Source: Macrostomum hystrix (taxonomy: Eukaryota; Platyhelminthes; Macrostomidae). Taken from it: DNA of 64,000 nt. Position 1 is the stretch's first letter; each line of letters starts with the position of its first letter. The position numbers were made by a program, and so were the translations under genes. The stretch covers positions 1,860,001-1,924,000 of the forward strand of contig CATNEN010000008.1 of assembly GCA_950097015.1 (NCBI GenBank), written 5' to 3'. Below, in pieces: positions 24,195 to 33,361 of this stretch. The notes beneath the pieces were generated by a model. It was not told where the DNA came from. It saw only the letters and a program-made list of their open reading frames with translations, and ran no database searches.

Positions 24195-26296
24195 GGGTGT
24201 GTATAAAGCCAGGGCTCGGCTGGAGGTCAGTGGCATTAAAACAAAGTTTAAAGAATAGTCGGGCAGATAAGTCGAAACATGAAGAATAAAAGAAATTCAT
24301 ATGCGTGTATAAATTATGATTGTTTTTATAAATTTTTTATTTATCTTTACATCACGAAGTTAGTTACATATATTTTTTTTAATTTCCTTTTTACCGGCGG
24401 TAATTACGTCAAATATTAAGTCATATATTAATATTAATAAATTTAAGTCAAATAGAGGCTATTCGAATTTTAAAACGGCGAAAGCTTTCGTATAAATATA
24501 TTATCGTAGGGGCTTATAAACCGCTCATAAGCCCGTTATAAGCCGAAGTTTATTTTGAACGACCAGACCAAGTTATATTATAAGTAACATCGCTGCTTGA
24601 AGCAGTTAGTGGCGAATAAGAGTTACATCAAGATCTAGTTGAAAAGTAGTTTTTCATTTGTGGCGAACGAGTTAAAAAAAAGTGGGTTTATAGCGCGTCG
24701 CTAGTGAAACGGGAGTGTAATCTTATCTAATCTTTCGCTTCCGCTTGAAATAATACGAAAGAGCCTTAGCAATACCAATGCTCAATTGTACACGCAATAT
24801 TTTCTCAATATGCCTTTTCGTAATTCAATATCGAGAATCTCATTGCAAAACGATATTCTCAAAATTATATATTATAAAATACAAAATGAAAAGAATTAAA
24901 AAATAAATGCCTTGATCAAGCCTTGTTTTGCAATAGCATGGTGTTAAATTCTAGCAATTTTCGCAGTCTATAACTTCAACTGTGTATCTTAAAGATTTAA
25001 ACTTAAAATGCAGCTGAAAGTAAAGTGTTAAAGCAGTTATAGTGACGTCCAGCTCGTTAATTTCCGAGCCATATTAACATATTGAGGTTTGCAAATAATA
25101 ATTTATTACCAAAGCAAATGTTTTTTTTTGTTATAACTTTGCTGACCTATCCAATCAGAATAAATTCCATCGACGCATATGTCAAAGATCCTAAAATTTT
25201 TTTTCAGTTTTTCTAAACATATCGGATACCTTTTCCGTGATAAATTCAGACAGCATACGCTAATAAGTACGAGTATAAAAAGTTCAATTATTTAGAGAAA
25301 TGGTTAGAAGTTATATAAAAAACATCTATTGGTGTTGTTAGACCATTGCAGTTGGTCAGTGTAAAACTTTGATCGAAAACACTCTCGGACAAAAATGTAT
25401 TGCCGACAGATTCGAACCAAAATGTCGTGTACGCGTCCTAGACGATCAAGCGTCTTAGACAAAAGGCCATCGGAAATTAACGAGTTGGACGTCACTATAA
25501 CTGCTTTAACACTTTACTTTCAGCTGCATTTTAAGTTTAAATCTTTAAGATACACAGTTGAAGTTATAGACTGCGAAAATTGCTAGAATTTAACACCATG
25601 CTATTGCAAAACAAGGCTTGATCAAGGCATTTATTTTTTAATTCTTTTTATTTTGTATTTTATAATATGTAATTTTGAGAATATCGTTTTGCAACTTTGC
25701 AAGTTTGCAACTTTTCAACTAGATCTTGATGTAACTCTTATTCGCCACTAATTGCTTCAAGCAGCGATGTTACTTATAACTTGGTCTGGTCGTTCAAAAT
25801 AAACTTCCGCTTATAACGGGTTTATGAGCGGTTTATAAGCCCCTACGATAATATATTTATACGACAGCTTTCGCCGTTTTAAAATTCGAATATAGCCTCT
25901 ATTGGACTTAATATTAATATTAATATTAATACTAACTTCGTTTTAAATATTAACGGTATATTATATTATTATATACCTTGATTGATACCTATTATACCTA
26001 TTATATCTTGATACCTATATCTTGATACCTTGATACCTATTATATACCTTTATATACCTTGAATAATATGACTGATTATTTGACGTAATTACGGCCGGAA
26101 AAAAGGAAATAAAAAAATTCTATGTAACTAACTTCGTGATGTAAAGATAAATAAAAAATTTATAAAAACAATCATAATTTATACACGCATATGAATTTCT
26201 TTTATTCTTCATGTTTCGACTTATCTGCCCGACTATTCTTTAAACTTTGTTTTAATGCCACTGACCTCCAGCCGAGCCCTGGCTTTATACACACCC
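24195..26296. mobile_element. Mutator-like long-TIR non-autonomous DNA transposon (2.1 kb)
   Basis: The two ends are long inverted repeats: about 24,195-25,065 and 25,471-26,296 (over 800 bp each), both beginning GGGTGTGTATAAAGCC read inward, around a loop of about 400 bp. The element is flanked by a perfect 9-bp direct repeat, TTAATAGTC, at 24,186-24,194 and 26,297-26,305. Long TIRs with a 9-bp target duplication are typical of Mutator-like elements (8-11 bp). There is no transposase reading frame, so it is non-autonomous. The right arm carries an extra degenerate tract (repeated TTGATACCTATTATA, about 25,970-26,060) absent from the left arm. The whole could fold into a large hairpin. Confidence 0.85.
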
Positions 26297-26305
26297 TTAA
26301 TAGTC
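26297..26305. repeat. 9-bp target-site duplication, right copy
   Basis: TTAATAGTC, partner of 24,186-24,194. Confidence 0.85.
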
Positions 26306-26923
26306 TAGTCAATATGCCCTACCTTTCTTGGAAGCCGTTTCTTTTAAAAGCGCGCGGTGGGTAAGCAGTTAAAACAAGTAAAACAAAAGATTATCGTTGT
26401 AAATTTGAGATATTTTTTATGCTTTTGCAGACAATCAGCCATTGCGTTTTTTACAATAGCTCATTTCCGTTCATACTACTCAGAATTTAATATAGTTAAT
26501 GGATTTCATGCTTAATTCCGAGACCCTGACATCCAGTAAAGCGTTTTACAGATTTCTCTCTTTCTGTAAGAGAGAGTAAAAGTTCTGTAAAAGGATCATT
26601 AACCTTTTGAGAAGTCATAATGCTAAAATGGTGTCATGTTTCGACATTAATTTAACCTGAATTATCAATTAATCGAAGAAATAACGAATAATCTGTCACC
26701 TTAAACTGCGCAAAACTTGAGTGAGCTGTTAAAACCCCGAGCTTGATCAGTTGTTATATTTAAATATTCCACAAGCTTCAAAATGACTCTATACGATGAC
26801 AGATAGAATTCTTCTAAGTTTCAAATGAAAAATGCAGCAAAAACTTGACTAATTATGTGACAGAAAACATTTGGAAAATATCTCCAGGTATGAGCCGTTT
26901 ATAGTATGAGCACCTCCACTCTA
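26306..26923. other. Intergenic DNA, 3' side of the TTLL gene
   Basis: AT-rich, no gene recognised. It must contain the TTLL transcript end, but no clear AATAAA on the minus strand was found. Confidence 0.4.
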
Positions 26924-29264
26924 TCATTTATCCATGCTATTCCAAAGTAGTTGAAATTGTCGCAGAGACTCTAACGGATACATCGGCTTGCCATGGTACC
27001 GCTTGGAGATACACTCCATGGAGAGACAGATTGCTTCGTGCACCACCTGTGGCTTCAGGGACTTCAGAAGGCTCGTACTGGTTGCCATGCCTGGATAGCA
27101 GTTGATCTCTATTAACCACACCTTGAATAATTTGTATCAGTAAGGAGCCTGTTTAATAAAGTTACAGTGTATCAACCTCTATATAATTCTAGAACATTTT
27201 CTAGATCCAAACTAACTCTGTAAAGCGCTTTTACTCCTAATAGAAGCAATGTGTGTTATCACTCAGCAAAGTTTCTTAGGCCCTAAAAGCTTGTCGTTTC
27301 TATGACGGCGCTCACCCTGCCGTTCGTATCCAGCATGAAGTCGCAGCCTAAGAACTCGAAGCAGCCGCCAATGCGGGAAACCTTCGAGTAGGCGGCCCGG
27401 CTGACAATGCCCAGAATGGCTCGCATGCTGGGGTGCACCCGACGGAACAAAAAGTCAAAATCAAAACCCGTAGATTGGCATCTAGAATTTAAATAATCGT
27501 TCATCTGGGCCGGAGTCCAAGTCGATTCGTTGCCTCGTTTCGGCCACTCGTCTATCGACTTGGCAATCGACTGGTTGGTGAGGTGCACCGCGATATCCTC
27601 AGTTTCCTCAGTGTAGGGCCTCAGCGACAGTCTGACAAAGCCTGGGTGATAGAAGGCCATTAGTTGACCTCGCTCCGGACAAACCAGCAGGAGGTAAACC
27701 CTTAGATCGCTCTTGCGTCCGTCCAGGGTCATCGGATTGCGAATGTACTCCTGAATGATGAGGTTGGGCAGGCGTTCAGCCAGTTGCAATAGCTGCTCCC
27801 GACTACGCACCAGGCAGATGCCCTTGCCGCAGTTCTCCGACAATGGCTTAGCGATCCAGATGCTGTCACGCTTGAAGAAAGTTTCCGCAATGTGAGTCAA
27901 CTCCTCGTGTGTGAGGTCGAACAGTGTCTTGGGCAGGTAGGCGTCCGAATTGTAGGCTCGTATATCGTCCGGGAAACAAAGATGGTTTGGGACATTTTCT
28001 TTATCGGCCGAATTCATGACCGCTTGCTCGTACTGGCGGATAATGGTCTGTAATGCTTTCTTGTTGTGCAAGCAGATACTGTTGGGCAATGTGCTCACAA
28101 AGTGCAGGCCGGTGAGGTTGGCTGTGTTACGCCACTCGTTGATGGACTTGGCTGTGTAAGCGTGGCACCAGAAGAAGCTTGGATGGCATGAAAGCTGGTT
28201 GCGATAGTTAGATATGTGCGACCAGCCGAGATGATTAAAAACCTCTTGAACCCTGGGCACAGAAGTGAAAACAAGTGGTGGTCTGACAGCCAAAACACAT
28301 CACCCATCTCCCATCTCAGAGCAACCATCTCTGAGCACCCATCTCCCATCTCAGAGCACCCATCTCTCATCTCAGAGCAACCATCTCCCATCTCAGAGCA
28401 CCCATCTCCCATCTCAGAGCACCCATCTCCCATCTCAGAGCAACCATCTCCCATCTCAGAGCACCCATCTCCCATCTCAGAGCACCCATCTCCCATCTCA
28501 GAGCAACCATCTCCCATCTCAGAGCAACCATCTCCCATCTCAGAGCACCCATCTCCCATCTCAGAGCACCCATCTCCCATCTCAGAGCAACCATCTCCCA
28601 TCTCAGAGCACCCATCTCCCATCTCAGAGCACCCATCTCCCATCTCAGAGCACCCATCTCCCATCTCAGAGCACCCATCTCACATCTCAGAGCACCCATT
28701 TCCCATCTCAGAGCACCCATCTCCCATCTCAGAGCACCCATTTCCCATCTCAGAGCACCCATCTCCCATCTCAGAGCAACCATCTCCCATCTCAGAGCAA
28801 CCATCTCCCATCTCAGAGCAACCATCCCAGAGCACCCATCTCCCATCTCAGAGCACCCATCTCCCATCTCAGAGCACCCATCTCCCATCTCAGAGCAACC
28901 ATCTCCCATCTCAGAGCACCCATCTCCGATCTCAGAGCACCCATCTCCGATCTCAGAGCACCCATCTCCCATCTCAGAGCAACCATCTCCCATCTCAGAG
29001 CACCCATGACAATAAAACACTATTCAGAGCACAATGACAACAGACTTACATAGATTTCCCATCCGGATAGGTGAGGGAACAGTAGCCCATGTCAGATATG
29101 ATTTCACTGCTAAACATCTTGGCAACCCAATTTTTTAGCGGATAATTGCCGGTGGGCGAGACATTGTCCGGATAAGACGAGTTGACGGCAGCCATTTGAA
29201 CGCCTAGACGAGGCAAGGTAAGTTGTTGTTGCAGTAACTTATTGTTTTTTATGTTTTCAGGTTG

Positions 29265-29304
<40 letters not shown>

Positions 29305-29387
29305 TGCTGTTGTTGCTGCTGCTGCTGCTGCTTCTGCTTTTCAGCGCTTATTAGAGTTCCAACGGTGCTGCTCGTAGTGCAAGACAT
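26924..29387 (-). CDS. Tubulin-tyrosine-ligase-like protein, closest to TTLL10-type glycylases
   Basis: Minus strand, exons 29,387-29,050, 28,252-27,316 and 27,121-26,924. Joins are TCTAT|GTAAGT to TCTGTGCCCAG (2+1, making an ATG codon) and GGCAGG|GTGAGC to ATTCAAG (phase 0). The total is 1,473 nt, 490 residues. TTL-family enzymes use ATP to ligate an amino acid (Tyr, Glu or Gly) to tubulin or other proteins. Visible core: WIAKPLSENCGKGI (about 243-256, ATP-binding lysine), IIQEYI (about 278), DGRKSDLRVY (about 290), HLTNQS (about 336), FEFLGCDFMLD (about 413) and WLIEIN (about 427-432) with the metal-binding Glu/Asn pair formed only after splicing. The N terminus has a glutamine run of about 23 (CAG/CAA). 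Subfamily: overall order and HLTNQS/GCDF context recall TTLL10, but this is a judgement by eye. Intron 1 is almost all minisatellite. Confidence 0.85.
28290..29010. repeat. 21-bp minisatellite filling TTLL intron 1
   Basis: About 34 units with the core CATCTCCCATCTCAGAGCA (units alternate AGCAC and AGCAA). The intron spans 28,253-29,049 (797 bp) and the array takes up about 720 bp, leaving only about 40 bp at each splice site. The three-fold period makes long open frames on both strands (SEHPSPI, THLPSQS; GDGCSEM, ALRWEMG) that are not genes. Confidence 0.95.
29267..29336 (-). repeat. CAG/CAA trinucleotide tract coding polyglutamine in TTLL exon 1
   Basis: Interrupted (CTG/TTG)n on the plus strand, encoding about 23 glutamines near the N terminus of the TTLL protein. 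Interruptions by CAA codons usually stabilise such tracts. Confidence 0.9.
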
Positions 29388-30439
29388 GCTTAAGTTTAAG
29401 ATTTTTTAAGAAAACAGAAACAAAAATACGCCCTGAAGCTCTGCAGCATTGTGCTATATCAAGTGATTTCTAGTCAAGTGATTGCTTCGCTTGGCCGGTT
29501 GTGACTTGCCATAGACTATGCTCGTTACCCGACGGAAGTGCTGCTCACAGCATGTCCCAGGCTGCACCTGCCTCTTGCTCAGAGTACCGTGTCAGATGCG
29601 TGTCTCTTCCTCTTTTTATTGTGGTATTATTAATAAACTAGCTGTAGATGATGAGATGAGATGAGACGCGAGATGAGCACTGCTGAAGATTTGAGCACAT
29701 CCTGGATTTGTGCGCGCGGCCTTTGCAGCCTACGGAAGAGGGAGACTGAGCAGGGTGGGGCGGTGTCAGAAATTTGCAGTAAAATGGCTTGCTGACTTGA
29801 GAAGCAAGCAGACCTGATAGTGAGTAGTAACAAAATGTCTGGCCAAAAGGGCCAACGAAGGATCAGCAGTGCCAGTCCGTGGCAACGGCCCGGCAGCTCA
29901 GGTCGCTGCTCATCCTTGGGATTCGCTGCGCAGGACACCAGGTACTATTCGGTAAGACTGTTGTTTGAGAACTGCTCAAAAAGGTGCTGAAATCAGCGTT
30001 GCTAAGACAGTTGCTGCTGTCGTGCTGTTAAAATGACAACAGACTCTGACACCAAGAGAGCATTTGGCTGACAGACACCAAAAATGGCTGGGGCGTTTAC
30101 GAAGCTGGTTAATAACCAGTAATAAAGCACCACTGGTTGCCTATAAATTACCAGTGTTGATTTACGAAGCACTGGTAAAATCAGTGCTTCGTAGCTTCGT
30201 AGCACTAAAAATAGGCGCTGCTAGTGAAACCACCAAAGCGTAAGGAATGAAACACGTCCCTATATAAGGCCATATTTGGAAGTTGTGACATTTATCTGAG
30301 GTCGTCCATGGTTGGTAAATAAACATTGCTTTGTAAAATAGAGATAAAAATAGCAGTGGTCTGTCGCGGTTCGCTGGTAATTTACAGGGTTAAATCAGAA
30401 TGTCATATTTATTAGATTCTTTCAATCGATTTCGCCCTC
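29388..30439. other. Intergenic region between divergent genes
   Basis: Lies between the TTLL start (minus) and the plus-strand gene at 30,440, so it should contain both promoters. No core promoter motif was identified with confidence. Contains the hairpin at 30,163-30,193 and several ACCAGTG/CACTGGT copies around 30,110-30,200. Confidence 0.5.
30163..30193. repeat. Perfect 12-bp inverted repeat with 7-base loop
   Basis: TACGAAGCACTG (30,163-30,174), loop GTAAAAT, CAGTGCTTCGTA (30,182-30,193). Related pieces (CACTGGT, ACCAGTG, GCTTCGTAG) occur on both sides within about 100 bp, so the region may be a small foldback element or regulatory palindrome cluster. Confidence 0.8.
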
Positions 30440-31439
30440 ATGCAGACCCCGGCTGGCGGATCAAGCAGAGCTCAAAGTGCGGACTCGCACAGCTGTGGTG
30501 GCGTCAAATTTTCCAGCCTCAATGTTGACTGGGAATGGACTCGCTACCTGCAGCGCCAGGTAAGCTGAAGCAAATCTACACAAATCTACAAGCATTTGTA
30601 CACAGTGACACGAGCGGATTTTTATTTCAGGAAATCAATCTCGCCAATAAAGAAGTCATCAAAAAGAGAACACTGGTTGTCACTGGCCCAGCTAATAAGC
30701 GGATTGTGTCGCAATCGAAACACGCTCACAGACTGGTAAATAAGTGCTTAATTGAAGTCAGTCCTATTTTAGCAGTCCTTAATAAAGTTAATTCCGTGCC
30801 TTATTACAATAACGGTGCATTGCTAGGCCTGCTGCAGCTCGGGCCATTGTCCTACCTGTTCGAATGCGATGCACGGCTCCGATTGGTCCAGACAGATTGC
30901 ACTTCTCAGGTGAGATCGGGGGGAAAAACACGTTGAAGCTACTGTTAGTAGGCCATGTTTTAATACAGAGAAATTATGGTCAGAGTTTTCGGACTTCTGA
31001 CTGACACCTGTGGCAGGAACTTCTATCTATCTATCAAAGTATTGTTTTTTTATCAATAGACAGAGTTCTCAAAGACTCGGATAAAGACATAAACGTACTC
31101 CCATTCAGCTTACACGACTCGGCTCTGCAGCGTCGGGCAGCTGAACGTCGTCGACGAGCTGACCTCGCCAAGCAGCTGTTGGACAGTAGATCGGCACTCG
31201 CCCAGGTGGACGCCGCACTTCAGCAGGCTGGGCAGCTCTGCCGTCCTGAGCAGCTGGCGCCGCTGCTGTCAACGGCGACATCGGCTTCGGCAAGCGTCGT
31301 TGCATCATCGATCCAGCTGACAACGAAGAACACAACGACAACAACGCTTGAGTGTCCGATTGTAGCCAAGACGTTTGGACGGGCGCGGCGGTTTGTGCCG
31401 GGCGCAGGACCTACTCCTAGGGGTGCGATAGTTATTTGA
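30440..31439 (+). CDS. Unrecognised four-exon gene, about 201 residues
   Basis: Plus strand, proposed exons 30,440-30,559, 30,631-30,735, 30,838-30,909 and 31,131-31,439. Donors: CAG|GTAAGC, CTG|GTAAAT, CAG|GTGAGA. Acceptors: TTTATTTCAG, GCCTGCTGCAG, GGCTCTGCAG. All introns are phase 0 and the sum is 606 nt (201 residues). ATG at 30,440 (MQTPAGGSSRAQSADSHS). The second exon is lysine/arginine-rich (EINLANKEVIKKRTLV). The last exon begins with a basic helix (RRAAERRRADLAKQLL) likely to form a coiled coil, then a low-complexity Ala/Ser/Thr stretch and a basic C terminus. The acceptors of exons 3 and 4 were chosen because they keep the frame; alternatives a few dozen bases upstream give early stops. 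The family is not recognised. Confidence 0.6.
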
Positions 31440-31914
31440 AATAGGCCTTTCATCTACTTATAGTAGTATCAATACTACTTATGACTGACTGACTGACTGA
31501 CTGATGGACATTGCGGATGTGCGGGAGTTAGCTGTAATAGTTGCAGTAGAAAATATTATTATTGAATCAGCTTGGCCTGTCTAAGCAGACGAACTACTCA
31601 TGGGGCAGACACGAGCAGGAAGGGATTAGGATCTAAAACTAAGTAGAGTAAAGTCACTGTGAGCTTAAATTTTTCATGACGTCATAGGGTTCGCGATGAG
31701 GACCGTGATGAATGCAGGGGCGAAATTCCTATGGGATTACTATTATAGATTCATGCTGTATAAATGTATCAAGTCATGTCTACAATAATCTACGCCGTAT
31801 GCTAAAGTATTTGAGCAGTGTAACATAAAAACATTTCTCCAATCATTGTGCGGGTGCAATCTCTAGTTTGGACCGCGAAATTCGAAGAGGCAAATGCTTC
31901 TAGATTACGTGATT

Positions 31915-32108
31915 AAGGGATTCTGGGATTCTGGGATTCTGGAGTTCTGGGATTCTGGGATTTTAGGATTCTGGGATTTTAGGATTCTATGATTTTAGGA
32001 TTCTGGGATTTTAGGATTCTGGGATTTTAGGATTCTGGGATTTTAGGATTCTGGGATCTTTGGATTCTGGGATTTTTAGATTCTGGGAGTTAGGGATTCT
32101 GGATTACT
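31915..32108. repeat. 16-17-bp minisatellite
   Basis: About a dozen imperfect units of GGATTCTGGGATTTTA. A diverged related motif (GATTCCGTGATTTTGGGATTCC) appears at about 34,007-34,028. Confidence 0.85.
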
Positions 32109-32394
32109 AATTCGATTATTGTTAACTCAGCCTCAAAAATTTATCAGAGCAAACTCAACCGATTTTTTTAAAAGTGCAGGTCAGCAAACAGCGTTGAGTC
32201 AGTCGGCTTCCGTAGCTCATGAGACCTCAGCTCCTGGCAAAACAATTCGGCACATTAATGATGCAAGTTGCCATCGAAATGCTCATTCCTTTGGAATTTA
32301 CTATGCCTTCGAATTCAATCTATTAACTATTAGTGAAACCATCAACTAACAGTTCCTGTGAGACCTGTTACACGCTCCGGGTTAATATTTTGTT

Positions 32395-32580
32395 GTAACA
32401 TCCTCTGTCTAACAGTTTGTAAGAATCCTGTAACACCCTCTGTCTAACAGTTTGTAAGAATCCTGTAACACCCTCTGTCTAACAGTTTGTAAGAATCCTG
32501 TAACATCTTCTGATAGCAGATTGTAAGAATCCTGTAACATCCTCTGTCTAACAGTTTGTAAGAATCCTGTAACAACAGCA
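32395..32580. repeat. 35-bp minisatellite, about 5 units
   Basis: Units contain AACAGTTTGTAAGAATCCTG followed by TAACACCCTCTGTCT. One unit carries a variant GATAGCAGATTG. Confidence 0.85.
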
Positions 32581-33361
32581 TCTTCTCTGGCTGTGATTTT
32601 ACTCTAAAATAAAATTTTCTTTAATTCAGGAAGTCGAAGTTTTTCATTTTAATTCATTGTTTCAGATATCGCTGAGGGAATTTTATTTCAAGGGGATGGG
32701 ATGATTTTTTAGTTTTGCCGCCCGATTTCCTCTCTACGAAATGGCCGAACCCGCTATTTTATGATGCCGCCAGATCTTCAGGATTCCGTACGAGAACTCG
32801 GCGAGCCGAATGACAACCGAGGAGACCGGTGAGAGCCACGGTCTGCAGGGCCTTGTGTGCTTCATTCTGAGACAATTTTTGATTGGTTGGCTGGTTGGTT
32901 AGGGATCGAAACTAAACCGACCTGGCAGGGGATGCACGCGACCAGACCAGATTCCATGCGGCTCGAGTCGCTAAGCCATTTTCAATTGATTATGAGAATA
33001 CGAGGAAGATTCCAGCAGATTTCAGGGGAAGTTGAAATCCTGCGCGCGATGCGATCGGGTGAATAGGGGAGAAAAGAGGGCTGGAGTGGCAGAGAGAGAG
33101 AGAGAGTGGAGGGGAGCGCCAAGTGATGAGAGAGGGGGTGGAGCAGAAGGGGATAGAGTAGAGCATCGGCCCAGCCAATGAAGCCTGGCTATGAGCTGAG
33201 CTGTGAGTACGATAATTAACTTCTCTTTTGCCTTCTAGACCAAAAAACTGTAGAGAGGTGGGGATTCTGCTAGGCAGCAAAGCTCTTGTTCCACAGACTG
33301 GCTTCAATTCTGAAAGGTAGTGTCCCACAATTCAATATTCCAAGAGTCAGCAGCCGTACTA

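Larger units (their letters stand above)
31440..33361. other. Intergenic DNA with two small minisatellites
   Basis: No gene recognised. Includes a short (GACT)n run near 31,483, the arrays at 31,915-32,108 and 32,395-32,580, and a (GA)n run near 33,093-33,106. Confidence 0.5.

Noticed and set aside
28095-29053. Open frames reading SEHPSPI, THLPSQS or GDGCSEM repeats
   Set aside because: They lie in the TTLL intron minisatellite; the real exon ends at 28,252 by the splice acceptor.
29630-29938. Minus-strand 102-codon frame upstream of TTLL
   Set aside because: No domain, and no in-frame splice to the TTLL exon was found; probably promoter or 5' non-coding DNA.
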